Assembly: GCA_037893245.1 (NCBI GenBank)
Contig: JBAIAA010000311.1
Location: 62,001 to 126,000, forward strand
Source of the DNA: Crossaster papposus
Lineage: Eukaryota; Echinodermata; Asteroidea; Velatida; Solasteridae
Reading direction: 5' to 3'
DNA: 64,000 bases
Under the pieces are notes generated by a model, which was not told where the DNA came from, made no database searches, and saw only the letters and a program-made list of their open reading frames with translations. Numbering within the stretch: position 1 is the stretch's first letter; every line of letters starts with the position of its first letter. This document shows, one piece after another, positions 22,143 to 32,741 of the stretch. The position numbers and the translations under genes were made by a program.

Positions 22143-22300
22143 AGATATATATATATAAAAATATATATATCTAGATATATATATAGACTGTTTCGTACCA
22201 CACGGTACGAAACAGTCTGTCCAGAAATAAATATGCCAAAGTTATTTTAACTCGTATCCTAAATTTATTTCATAATATATATATATATATATATATAAAT
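22143..22300. repeat. AT dinucleotide tract with perfect 15-bp hairpin
   Basis: TA-rich runs flank agactgtttcgtacc (22185-22199), a 4-base loop acac, and its exact inverse (22204-22218). A second TA run is at 22275-22298. Confidence 0.85.
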
Positions 22301-22384
22301 ATTACATATAGGCATGTTTAATGTGTTTGTAGGTGTTTTTCAAAAGGTCGATTTACTTTTTTGTTTGCGTTTTTAATATTTTTA

Positions 22385-22985
22385 GGGCGGGGAGGTTTTC
22401 CGGTAGTTTCCAAGTATTTTCCAGTGTTTTTACCGGTATTTAGTGGTTTTTTAAAAGTGTTTTCCGGTAGTTTTTCGGTAGTTTTCCGATATTTTTCGGT
22501 AGTTTTCCGGTGTTTTCCGGTATTTAGTGGTTTTTTAAAAGTGTTTTCTGGTAGTTTTCCGGTATTTTTCCGGTATTTTTTTGGAGTTTTCCGGTGTTTT
22601 CCGATATTTAGTGTTTGGGGAAAGTGTTTTCAGGCAGTTTTTTGGTAGTCTTCATGTGTTTTCCGGTAGTTTTCCGGTGTTTTCCGGTATTTAGTGTTTG
22701 GGGAAAGTGTTTTCAGGCAGTTTTTCGGTAGTCTTCCTGTGTTTTCCGGTAGTTTTCCGGTGTTTTCCGGTATTTAGTGTTTTTAAAAAAAGTGTTTTCC
22801 GGTTGTTTTCCGGTGTTTTCCGGTGTTTTCCGGTATTTAGTGTGTTTTCCGGTAGGTAAGTGTTTTCCGGTGTTTTCCGGTATTTAGTGTGTTTTCCGGT
22901 ATTTAGTGTGTTTTCCGGTAGTTTTCCGGTAGTTTTCCGGTGTTTTCCGGTGTTTTCCGGTAGTTTTCCGGTGTTTTCCGGTATA
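22385..22985. repeat. ttttccggt minisatellite
   Basis: Runs of ttttccggtagttttccggt with spacers ggtatttagtgtttgg. It stops exactly where recognisable YqaJ-gene coding sequence begins (22981), so it has probably replaced or expanded within the upstream intron or exon of that gene. Confidence 0.93.
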
Positions 22986-23071
22986 TATTATCACCGACAA
23001 ATGGCCACAGCTGCAATTTGCCGACATCTACCACTATCTCATTTATACACCAAGTGAATTTACCCATGAAT
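22981..23071 (+). CDS. SWIM-YqaJ-PHD copy 1, coding fragment left of the insertion
   Basis: Frame GTA TAT ATT ATC ACC gives VYIITDKWPQLQFADIYHYL, then IYTPSEFTHE. The last six bases, atgaat, are the target duplication. Confidence 0.8.
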
Positions 23072-25586
23072 TATGGAACGCCAAAGAGGCATTTAATGTG
23101 ATCATCGAATCGGTGATGTACTTTCACGATCGGTGATGGACTTTTGTAATCGAGTGATGGTCTTTTGTTCGCGATCGGTGATCAACCTTTGCGAGCGGTG
23201 ATGAATTTTGCGATCGGTGATCAACTTTTGCGAGCGGTGATGAAATTTTGCGATCGGTGATGAACTTTTGCGATCGGTGATGAACTTTTGCGATCGGTGA
23301 TGGACTTTTGCGATCGGTGATGAACTTTTGCGATCGTTGATGGACTTTTGCAATCGGTGATGAACTTTTGCAATCGGTGATGAACTTCTGCGATCGGTGA
23401 TGGACTTTTCGAGTATTGGTGGATTTCATGGTCGTATCATATTTGGAATCGATGACAGACCTCCTGATTGCTATTTCTAATGTTAACTCTTGCCATTAAC
23501 CGACTTGTAAATACAAATATATGCGTCTAACTTGTTGTTATAAATTACTTTGTATGATTAGTACCAACATTTATTTAGCTTGTCGTGGTTTTCTGTCGTA
23601 AGCCTAATAATTGTTTTCACTTTTGACAGCCTGAAACATCCTGTAAAATCATGGCTCCCTCTTGTCGTGCTGATATTTTCAAGTACATTGTAAAGTAGTA
23701 GGAGGGGGTGGGTGTTGTATATGTTTCCGAAAACCTGCGTTTAAAAATAATACTGGCTTTTCCAAAATAGGCCTAACTGCTCCTAAACATTATGGCCGTT
23801 ATCCGCATTTTCTTTGCTATTGATTACACACCTGTGAAGTGGTACAAGCCAGCTAGACTGATTATATGCCCTTACAATTTTCCAACGTCTATAAATTGCT
23901 ATGTTTCTTCTTAAGTTGAGTCAAGCGACCAGACTGATTTTTTTTAATTTTTTTTTAGCATCTACGAACCTAAAACACGTTGGTGTAACATTTTGCTTTA
24001 ACATACCATGGAGGAAGTTCCTTCTTATTATATATTCCTCCATGAACATACTAAATCCCAAAATCCATCCATTTATGAAAATTAAAGACATGTGACATGT
24101 GCCTCACATTCCTGGGCAACTATCAAGGGATTATAAGAGGCCATAAACAAGAGTAACTATAAAACCTAATGAATAATAATGAGTTGGGGGCAGTGAGTAT
24201 AATGGTGATTACTTTAACAGAGGATTGGAATGTGGTTGACCCTGTGAGGGGTAAGAGAAGAATTTTCTCACAGTGGCTCCAGTACTAGGTTGTACAATGT
24301 ACATGTACATGTATGTATGTATGTACATGTATAATGTACATAAACATAAAGAAAATGTCAATTTATACTTTAATTGATCTAAAATATGTTAAAAAGCTAT
24401 CCTGGCGACAGGAAATTGTGAAATGTTCAAAAACACTAACCTACAGTTTATCACTTAAATTTTAAATAGATTAAAGATTGCTAAAAAACGACACTGAAAT
24501 ATTTTACCGGTTACACTTCTAATACAATCAAAGTTGTGGCTTGTTTATTCGAGGAAGCCGTATGGCAGTATACAATACTTTGGCGTGTCCGTGTTGTTTG
24601 CATTTCATGTACATGTACGTCATGTGTTTTGTTTTAATTGCAATATTGTTCCCAGTTGTGCTTTGTTATCCCATGATTAAAATTAAAGCCTGTACCCTGT
24701 ATCTAGAAAAAATGTTAAGTAAAGTTGGAAAAAGTTATAGTGAGAAGTTTAAAATGAAAACAAAATCTTTTGCTACAGCCTTGTGATCGTTTGCACTGGT
24801 CTTTATGTTTTTTTATTTATTTTTTGTCAATGTTCGGACCATGTCAAATTAAAAACTAAACAAAAATTTGCTTAGCATGAAAATTTGTCCTTGGTAAAAA
24901 CAAGGTTACAGACCAAATTTCTACGTGATCTTTATTGTTTTTGATTGATAATCAGCTGGTTTTTTTGCTTAGCATAAAAAACACGTAGAATTTTGGCTGA
25001 TAATTTGTTTTTAATAAGCAAGACGTTTTTGTGCTAAGCAAATTTTTGTGCTTAGCAGCTCCGTGAAATTGGCCCCTGGTAGCAAAAGTTGATTACCGAT
25101 CACGCGCCCCATCAACGATCGCGGGATAAATGTATTCACCCCTCGCAAAATGTCATCACCACGCTCAAAATTCCATCACCGATCGCAAAAGTTGATCACC
25201 GATAGCGAAAGTCCAACACCGATCGTGAATATGCAACACTTGTTACGCCCATCAACGATTACGCGCAAAAGTCCATCACCGATTACACCCATCAGCGACC
25301 ACGTGGAAAAGTCCATCACCACTTGCAAAAGTGCATCGGCGATCGCAAAATTTGATCACCGATCGCAAAGATATCACCGCTCGCAGAAGTTCATCACCGC
25401 TCGCAGAAGTTCATCACCGCTCGCAAAAGTTGATCACCGATCGCAAAATTCATCACCGCTCGCAAAGGTCACTTGATCACCGATCGCGAACAAAAGTCCA
25501 TCACTCGATTACAAAAGTCCATCACCGATCGTGAAAGTACATCACCGATTCGATGATCACATTAAATGCCTCTTTGGCGTTCCATA
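23072..25586. mobile_element. foldback-type element, 2515 bp, with minisatellite arms
   Basis: Begins tatggaacgccaaagaggc and ends with its exact inverse; the 6-bp duplication atgaat lies outside both ends (23066-23071, 25587-25592). The arms (about 23072-23440 and 25078-25586) are long and consist mainly of degenerate copies of ttttgcgatcggtgatga or its inverse. The core (23441-25077) shows no transposase; 24830-25077 holds a ttgcttagca/gtgctaagca motif set that may be another small element. The architecture recalls Drosophila foldback or Galileo elements; homology is not implied. Confidence 0.85.
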
Positions 25587-25592
25587 ATGAAT

Positions 25593-25821
25593 CTCTAAAA
25601 GCATTTCGTTCGTTGGAAGCCTACAACTACTTCGTGTCTGGTCATGTCCAGAAGTGTTTTTATCATAAAGACGTAAAAGAAACCCAGTACTGTCGAAGTT
25701 TAGTCTTGCCGGGTCAACGTCAAAATCCACGCTCTGACCCTGACGAAGACATGTTTGACGCTTGGATATGTGTGCAGAACTGTGGCACGGTTCATACTGC
25801 ATCATGTACATGTATGGCGGG
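25593..25821 (+). CDS. SWIM-YqaJ-PHD copy 1, exon with first SWIM half
   Basis: Encodes SLKAFRSLEAYNYFVSGHVQ, KCFYHKD and VHTASCTCMAG; donor GG|GTAAGC, phase 2. The duplication breakpoint at 25637 falls inside this exon. Confidence 0.85.
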
Positions 25822-26216
25822 GTAAGCACGAATTTAATTGTTCACAATGCTTGTCTTATTTCAGTAGACCATAACATTTTCATAAATGACATTGCTGCTG
25901 CCCATCTGTAACGCTTTACTCAAATTACTGTGATACAGAATCCATGCTTTTTAATTTTAGTGCTGTACACTATTTTTATTTTATAAAATCAAACAAAATT
26001 ATCATTCAAATTGTTGTGAAGCAAATTAAGTTCACGTTTTACTGCCAGTGCCAGGGGTGGACTCCTCCATACTAAAGTGTACGAGTGGACTGGAGGATCC
26101 AGGGGATGGGGCCCAAGCATTTAGTTTAACACATATATATACAACAAATGTTTAAAAAGAATCCTTAATTGCCAAAATGTTATTAAAAAAGGTTGTGTTC
26201 ATTTTTCGTTTTAAAG

Positions 26217-26346
26217 ATTGGGAACAGCATGCTCACACGTTGCAGCACTGATGTATTTTGTTGAGGCTACCAAGCGACGACTAGTACTACTGGATAAACC
26301 ATCTGTTACAAGTTTACCATGTGCGTGGAAGGCTCCAAAACAAAAG
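26217..26346 (+). CDS. SWIM-YqaJ-PHD copy 1, exon with second SWIM half
   Basis: Acceptor TTTTAAAG, donor AAG|GTTAGT. Encodes LGTACSHVAALMYFVEATKR, giving the C and H of the SWIM motif. The flanking introns 25822-26216 and 26347-26761 hold nothing I recognise except a pair of inverted gataagtttgcggt and gcaaacttatccgat blocks near 26410 and 26624. Confidence 0.85.
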
Positions 26347-26761
26347 GTTAGTATACTAATGGTTCTTTATTTGAAAGTTTTGAGGCTTTTTTTTGTGGTA
26401 TCTAAATCGGATAAGTTTGCGGTAACACCATGTGTATTATCTACTGTCGAAAGTAGATAAGATCGGGGGACTTCTCGAATGTATCTACACTACTCAAGTA
26501 CTCTAGCAGAAGCATGACAACTATTGTACTTAGTGACAGTAGAAAATTATATTACTTTGCGGCAGTGTAGATAAATTCGAAAAGTCATCATATCCTATCT
26601 ACTTTCCGACAGTAGGTGGTGCAAACTTATCCGATTTAAGTTAATTTATTATTTTTCAGTAAGTAACATAATGTTACCTGCTCAGTACTCCATTGAAGGT
26701 CACAGAAATGTTGATATTGCAAAATGTTTCAACATTTTGTTTCTTCAAATATTTTACACAG

Positions 26762-27967
26762 GTAAATCCCAAAGCATTGTCAACCATCAATTTCAAAAGG
26801 CCTAAAGCTACACAAGAAGATCTGCCTGCAAAGGGGCCTAGGATTCAAGAGCCGAGAGATGCGCCCCATATATCTGCAACTGATTTCCGTGAGTTGAAGG
26901 AAATTGCACCAGGTGCAGCACTGTTTACACTGCATGAAAACAGCGACAGTGATGCTACAGACTCTGCATCTGAAGATGAAAGCAACCCACTCAACGATCT
27001 TCCAGAACCGATCACGCATCACTTTGATGCAAGAAATGCATTACTTGGTGCAACAGAACTTGGAGAGAGGGTGGCACATGTTGCACGTAAACTCCAGTCC
27101 GAGTTCACAACAAATGCCATATTAACACTTGAGCGTGCAACTATGGGGCAAGCGGAAAATCCAGCTTGGCAGGAACACCGAGCTGGAAGAGTTACAGCCA
27201 GCAGAGCCAAGAAACTGTACACACTCCAATCCACAACTAACCCCAAAAGAATAGTTGGGGAAATTATGGGATACAGCAAAGCACCCCCTGACGTTCCAGC
27301 ATTGCGATGGGGGCGTACGAAGGAGGTCACTGCGGTACAACAATACACCGAAGACTACAAATGTCTACATGAAAACTTCAGTTTTCATCAGTGTGGTCTA
27401 TTTGTACACACAGAGAAACCATGGATGGGTGCCACCCCAGACGGCCAAGTGGGTTGCAACTGCTGTGGTGTTGGGATTTTAGAGGTAAAGTGTCCTTACC
27501 GTCTCAAGACATCAAGCATTGCAGAAGGCATACATCAGTCTAACTTTTACCTTGATGAGAATTGCAAACTAAAACGAAACCATGAGTACTTCTTCCAGGT
27601 GCAGTTCCAAATTCTGTGTTTAGATTTAGAGAGTGTGTACTGTGACTTTATGGTGTGGACACCAAAGGACTATTGTGTTGAGCGTATTTACAGAGATATT
27701 GTTTTTGGCAAAGAAATTGAGAAAATAATTTCTAGAAATTACATGAAATATGTCCTCCCAGAGGTTCTGACGAGAACGAACGATCCCCTTTTGTCTGGTG
27801 ACGATAGAAACATGTGTTTCTGTAACAGACCAGCTTTTGGCAAAATGGTGAATTGTGGTGGGCCAAGCTGTAAAGTAAAGAGGTTCCATCTGAGTTGTGT
27901 GCAGTTGAAAAGAATGCCAGGTAGACTCTGGTTTTGTAACAACTGTCGTGGTAATGCGGTATTATGA
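26762..27967 (+). CDS. SWIM-YqaJ-PHD copy 1, last exon
   Basis: Acceptor TTTACACAG, 401 codons to the TGA at 27965. An acidic Ser/Asp-rich N-part (ENSDSDATDSASEDES), then the YqaJ core from AENPAWQEHRAGRVTASRAK through LRWGRTKE, GATPDG and EVKCPY, then the C-terminal PHD finger. YqaJ-family nucleases belong to the PD-(D/E)XK group. Confidence 0.92.
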   Translation, partial: VNPKALSTINFKRPKATQEDLPAKGPRIQEPRDAPHISATDFRELKEIAPGAALFTLHENSDSDATDSASEDESNPLNDLPEPITHHFDARNALLGATELGERVAHVARKLQSEFTTNAILTLERATMGQAENPAWQEHRAGRVTASRAKKLYTLQSTTNPKRIVGEIMGYSKAPPDVPALRWGRTKEVTAVQQYTEDYKCLHENFSFHQCGLFVHTEKPWMGATPDGQVGCNCCGVGILEVKCPYRLKTSSIAEGIHQSNFYLDENCKLKRNHEYFFQVQFQILCLDLESVYCDFMVWTPKDYCVERIYRDIVFGKEIEKIISRNYMKYVLPEVLTRTNDPLLSGDDRNMCFCNRPAFGKMVNCGGPSCKVKRFHLSCVQLKRMPGRLWFCNNCRGNAVL

Positions 27968-28066
27968 AAACACAACTAGAAACATGAACATTTGGCTGCA
28001 AAAATGAAATTTTCTACATGTTTATTGCAAGTGGGTACCTTGAAATAAATGGCACACAGTACATAC

Positions 28067-28523
28067 TAGTGCTGGGACAAATCGGAGGTTTTCAAAACCG
28101 AATAACCGAATTTGAAAATACCGAATAATCGATCCTCCGAATTCGTTAATCGGTTTACAAAATCCAAAAATGAATTATTTATTTTTTTATTTTTTTATTT
28201 TTTTAAATTTTTTTTAATTTTTAATTTTTTTATAAAAGTGATTTTAATGGATTAAGTGACATGGAAGTTGCGTTCTTCAATACGTGCTATCAGCTACTTC
28301 AAACAGAACGTCTTTCCGCGTACCAGCTGACTGTATTCATGAGTTTATCTAGTGGCTCGTGTTTATTCACGTAACCATTGAATCGATGACAATGGCGCAC
28401 AGCCAGCCTTGCTCATTAACTTCGCCGCGCTTGAGCGATCGTCTACGGAACCAATTCAAATCAGAATTCCAAAATGAACAACTTTTTTTTCTTTTCTGCC
28501 CAGAAATCGTAAAAAGAGCAGTC

Positions 28524-28592
<69 letters not shown>

Positions 28593-28677
28593 CTCGAATA
28601 TTCGGTTTTCAAATTTCAAACCGGTTTGTGGAAGCACATTCGAATAACCGAATATTCGGTTTTGAGTCCCAGCACTA
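28067..28677. mobile_element. hAT-like MITE, copy 1
   Basis: Ends tagtgctgggac and gtcccagcacta, exact 8-bp duplication gtacatac outside (28059-28066, 28678-28685). Interior has ccgaata/tattcgg motifs and a 66-base T run (28527-28592), which creates poly-Phe and poly-Lys pseudo-frames. It sits between the two transposon genes. Confidence 0.92.
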
Positions 28678-28685
28678 GTACATAC

Positions 28686-29446
28686 AGTATGATGTAACAT
28701 TAAATCATCAGAACCAAATGTCATGGCCCAAATTTTAGGATCAGCATTATTTTGTATGAATATAACCAATTTTTTATAAACATTTGAAGACCAGCAGTCT
28801 TGCCAACATTACCAATGATGTGTCTTATTTTTTATTCAAATGGAGTAAGCAGAGTAGTTGTAACAGCCGTGCCAACATTACTAATAATGTCACCCCCTCC
28901 CCGGGGAAAAAAATATCTCTATGCCACCGAGTCTTTCCAACATTATCGGTAATGCACCTCATCCGTAAAATAAATTTGTAAACCTAAAATGAATCTGCAA
29001 ACAAACTCAAAACAAACTGAAAATTCAGGTGAATTAAAGCTCCAAAAAACACAAAATAAAAGATTGACATGATACTTACAAGGTAAAAAGTTTATGATAG
29101 TAGCAAACTTTCCTTGAAATATTTCAGCCTGTTTTAGCGTTTTTCGAAATGCATGTACATGTATTTGTGAAATAAGACCCCAAAAGAAATTTTGTCTGCG
29201 AGACAAAAACACCAACCATTAGAATACATTATTTACTTTTTTCTCTAAAAGTAAACAAAATGAGCTGAGATATTCACAGGTTGGTTTGTTTCACATATAT
29301 CTCTTGGTTCCTATGAAGTACAGAAGCATTTACAGACACATTACCAAAAGTGTAATCGGGCTTTCAGTTACACTTTAATAACATTTGCAATTTGATAATA
29401 TCATTTCAGGAAAACTTTGAGGATGTGCTTACTGGGTCCATACATT
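28686..29446. other. intergenic region between convergent transposon genes
   Basis: Contains tgccaacattaccaatgatg-type short repeats at 28800-28955. The 3' ends of the YqaJ and transposase genes face each other across it. No further gene. Confidence 0.5.
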
Positions 29447-30468
29447 TCACTTTTGATACTGTGGTACAACGCTAACATTTAAATTTGTAAGTCCAGCACA
29501 TATGGTTACTATTTCATCAAGCATGTCTACCTGTGTGATAGGAATAATTGTTTGTAGTACATTAAATGACTTCAAACGTCCAATGACACGTTCAACATGT
29601 ATGCGTACACGTGACAGCTTTCTTGATTTGTCAACATCTTCTTTTGAAAGTTGTTTTTTCCCCTTTGTGTAGGCAGGAACCATAAGTCTGCACCCTAGTA
29701 TGCCCATTTCTTCTTTAACATTGAAACCCCTATCAGCCACAACATCATCACCAGGATCCAATTTGTTCAACAAACCACATTTAAGAGTTATTTCCTTGTC
29801 TGAAACTCTTCCACCCCATCCAGGAGAGATGAAACTAACGGCACCACTTGGTGTAATGCTTACCAAGTATTTGATTGTATTATGTTTTTTATAATTTGAG
29901 TATGTTTCAGCTCGAGCAGTTAAATTTAATGGTCGTTCAATAAAAATCTCTGTACAATCAATTATTGCCACTGTTCGCTTAAAATGTGTTTTAAAGCACT
30001 GAGGTAAGTGCTGCCTCACTGACAGTCTACTTGGCCAGGTAATTGTCTCCTTCAGTACCGCAGCCATCTTTGGGATCCATGTCCTCATTATTCTTGAGAT
30101 GATAGTCCTGTGTATCCCATACCTGTATGCAATGTCCTTGTCTCTCAGTCCCAGGCGCATCTTCATTAAAACCATGAGCATTTGATTTTCCCAACTGCAT
30201 GCAGTTTTTCTCACTTTTTTCCACATCATGGCTGTCTGACACAATGAAAGCAACCACATAAAGATTGCTGTACTTTCAAGCCCAGTATAAAACTTGAACT
30301 TTGTTTTGTCGTTTTTGATAGTGTTGTAGCTGAAAATTTTCTCTTGCAGCTTTTCGTTTTGTACCAAGGCTTCATCCAGTTCTTGTCGCAGGTTGGTGAC
30401 CTCTGATGACAGTGCTGCATTTTCCTCAAGGAGCTCCTTGCACCTACATGGTTGATCATCACCACAAT
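29447..30468 (-). CDS. transposase copy 1, exon 3 (DDE core)
   Basis: Acceptor TTTTACACAG before DCGDDQPCRC; stop at 29447. Holds coiled coil, helix-turn-helix and all three catalytic acidic residues. Confidence 0.9.
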
Positions 30469-31918
30469 CTGTGTAAAACATGTCGAATAAAAAACCTGTA
30501 AAACTTTTTTTGTTGATGAAAATGGTACAATCATCAATTAGATTTATACCTTTGATGTTGATTTTGAATATTATCATACGAGTGATATTATTTACCATTA
30601 AAATGCATAGCGCACAAACAAAGTGTATTTTACTGTCGATGATATCGCGGAACGGAAATTTCTTGTATCCCTTGAAAATTGAACGCTTTATAAATCCAGT
30701 TATTATTATTATTGAATGTTCACAGGTTATTATAAATGTGTGCATAATAAACACGAGCATTTACCAATGCTGTACTCTAGTCTTTACTCGGTCATAACGA
30801 GACCACAAACCGAAAAAGTGAACATTTCTGTCTTACCATCATGCTCATCAAAGTTAACTGCCTCTTCCGTGACGTAGGCATGCATCTGGACCAAAATCTC
30901 TGCAACCTCTTTCTGTGAATCATCTGGCTCACTAGGAGTAGGACGATCATGCTCAGGTGGCAGTTGTAAGTCTAATGATTCTCTACGCCGATTGAATCTC
31001 TCAAATCTGTCCTGATGTTGCTTTTCCTTCTTCTGATTAGTCTTGTTGTACACGAATACAGTTGGCACAAAGTCGGGATCATTAGGATCATCTGAAGTCT
31101 TGCCTGTTAAAAATTGGAAACCACCAAGTGAGTTAGCAATGCATCATGATTGATAATAAATGGAACCTAAAAACTAGAATCAGAAAACTTGCTCCCAGTC
31201 GGAAGAAAATAAACAAATAATGTGAAAGGGGGGGGGGGGGGGGGGGGGGGAATTGTGTGAGGGTATGGACCGCATTTAAAAATAATTTATCTAATGTAAA
31301 CTACTGATGAGGGATCGAACTTCATGAGGCCAAATCAAAAATATATATCAGTTGATCGTCCATAGACACAATAAATTCTCGTTTTAAAGCCACATTGTTT
31401 TATTTCTTATTTTATTGTGTTCTCAAAAAGTCCATATTTGGCTTAAAAGGTATAACAATTTTGGGACAACAACATCATCACACGGCAAGTGTGAAGATGT
31501 TGTTGTCCCCACCGGTCAACATGGAGGTACCTAGGAATAGACCTCCATGCGGTCAACAACTACAACTGGGTGTACATACCCCCCAAAATGCTATGTTGTT
31601 CACGTCACCGAACCCGTTCAGCATGGAGGCAGCAACTACGTCGTAGTCGTCTTCGGCCTTCCATTTTGAATTTTTATGAGAATGAAATGTTACAAAAATA
31701 TCGACAAACCTTTCACAAAATGAGCACTACATAGTCGTGCATGGTGTGTATCTGCTTCGCTCCAATTTTTTTCGGCGAATCGCGGACAACCACAGGCGAC
31801 GTTTCTCCGTTCTCAACTTATTCGAGCCAGAGATTGGGATTCTGTAGAACTTAAGCCCATTTTTCTCCCCTTTTTTTCGGCGGTTTGTGCAGCCGATAGC
31901 ACAGCAGCTCTCAGGCAT
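29447..31918 (-). CDS. THAP-DDE_Tnp_4 transposase, copy 1
   Basis: Exons 31918-31710, 31103-30837 and 30468-29447, joined by GT/AG sites in phase 1. Exon 1 encodes a THAP zinc finger (MPESCCAIGCTNRRKK; LKFYRIP) whose second half (W...LCSAHF) is in the neighbouring frame after an A7 run. Exon 2 encodes an acidic and basic linker (DDPNDPDFVPTVF). Exon 3 has a coiled coil (LLEENAALSSEVTNLRQELD), a helix-turn-helix (LGLRDKDIAYRYGIHRTIIS) and a DDE nuclease core: AIIDCTEIFIERP, VVADRGF, and RVRIHVERVIGRL for D, D and E. Such proteins cut and paste DNA in the nucleus. With the convergent YqaJ gene it fits an ISL2EU-type transposon as I recall that superfamily. Alternative: a Harbinger relative. Confidence 0.85.
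30837..31103 (-). CDS. transposase copy 1, exon 2 (linker)
   Basis: Acceptor TTTAACAG, donor GATG|GTAAGA. Charged linker including RFERFNRRRESLDLQLPPEH. Confidence 0.8.
31228..31250. repeat. poly-G tract (23 G; 24 G in copy 2 at 38698)
   Basis: One of the few positions that differ between the duplicated units. Confidence 0.95.
31463..31509. repeat. 14-bp hairpin in transposase intron 1
   Basis: gggacaacaacatc is answered by gatgttgttgtccc. Just downstream, catggaggt and acctccatg form a second short inverted pair (31521-31550). Confidence 0.75.
31710..31918 (-). CDS. transposase copy 1, exon 1 (THAP domain, frameshifted)
   Basis: ATG at 31918. The C2CH zinc finger needs C..C, then W and C..H; W and LCSAHF appear only one frame over, after the A7 run near 31770. 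Donor AAAG|GTTTGT. Confidence 0.8.
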
Positions 31919-32080
31919 CGTCTTTAGGAACTATTTATTAAAGACTCGTGAAAATATGAAACCAATAACGAAAAGAATTTTCATGAAAAAACCCTGTTTT
32001 TTAGAGAGCACAATTTGTCCGTCATTGATTTACACACATTGTTTAACGCATGTATAGTAGTAGTGTTGTTGATATGTTGC

Positions 32081-32685
32081 CCGGTGTCGTGCCAAAAGGT
32101 GTCCGGTGCGAAATAGTGTCCGGTCCGCCATGTGATTGGTCGAGCGCCTATGACGTCACATTGTTTACGGAAGCTTGCCAAAAATACTGTCCGCGCTATT
32201 AAGTGTGCATCCTATTGCGTGCTTGCTGTTGAGCTGAGAAGACGTGAACAGATAAGATCGCGTTTTATCCTGAATTTCCTTTTGCCATATATTTAAAAGC
32301 TTTCCTTTTTATCTGTGATTGCTAAGGATTTGTGTATTTGTCTAGGCCTATAACTAACTTATTAATAGTTCATTTTATAACGTTTTGTTGTCCAAGAACT
32401 TGTGTGTGTTTTTTGTGTGTGTACTTACTTGTCTTAACATTTGTCACTTGTAACATCATTCTAGTTGTTCGATTTCCATTTCGTCCAGCCCACACTGGCA
32501 CATTATTTCATTTTCAAGCTTAGACTTGGTTTAATCACACTGTTCACAACGTTCTGGTAACCCCATTAGGCATTACTACTGGTGCTAGTGTAACATACCC
32601 CTTCCATGCCAAATAATGTCCGGCCTCTACTGCGCATGCCCAGCGGACACTATTTCGCACCGGACACCTTTTGGCACGACACCGG
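32081..32685. mobile_element. 605-bp element with 41-bp perfect inverted ends, copy 1
   Basis: 32081-32121 and 32645-32685 are exact inverses (ccggtgtcgtgccaaaaggt outward end). No coding content and no clear target duplication. Probably a MITE; superfamily unknown. Confidence 0.88.
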
Positions 32686-32741
32686 CGGAAGTTGGGGTCA
32701 CGTGACAAAGCCAGGATTTTGTCAACAGAGGGCACATGGTC

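Larger units (their letters stand above)
22981..27967 (+). pseudogene. SWIM-YqaJ-PHD gene, copy 1, split by a foldback element
   Basis: Coding pieces are 22981-23071, 25593-25821, 26217-26346 and 26762-27967. The first encodes TDKWPQLQFADIYHYLIYTP and SEFTHE; after removal of the insertion 23072-25592 the frame continues SLKAFRSLEAYNYFVSG. Then come a SWIM zinc finger split by an intron (CTCMAG plus LGTACSHVAAL), a YqaJ exonuclease fold (GATPDG ... GILEVKCPY, metal-binding D and E-x-K) and a PHD finger (CFCNRPAFGKMVNCGG ... WFCNNC). I recall YqaJ proteins as the second product of ISL2EU-type transposons, and a THAP/DDE transposase gene lies next door on the opposite strand. The N-terminal start is lost in the minisatellite. 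Alternative: a captured host gene. Confidence 0.85.

Noticed and set aside
22361-23057. Ser/Phe/Val-rich plus frames
   Set aside because: Translation of the ttttccggt minisatellite; the real coding text at 22981 is in another frame.
23102-23429. Minus frames rich in HHRSQK, also 25150-25534 plus
   Set aside because: Translation of the foldback arm minisatellite.
24541-24786. 81-codon frame in the foldback core as a transposase
   Set aside because: Hydrophobic, no catalytic pattern, and no similarity recognised.
26780-27348. Minus-strand frames opposite the YqaJ exon, also at 34244-34812
   Set aside because: Shadows of a strongly supported plus-strand coding exon.
28359-28769. Frames with poly-Phe or poly-Lys (also at 35823-36239)
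   Set aside because: Products of the T run in the hAT-like MITE.
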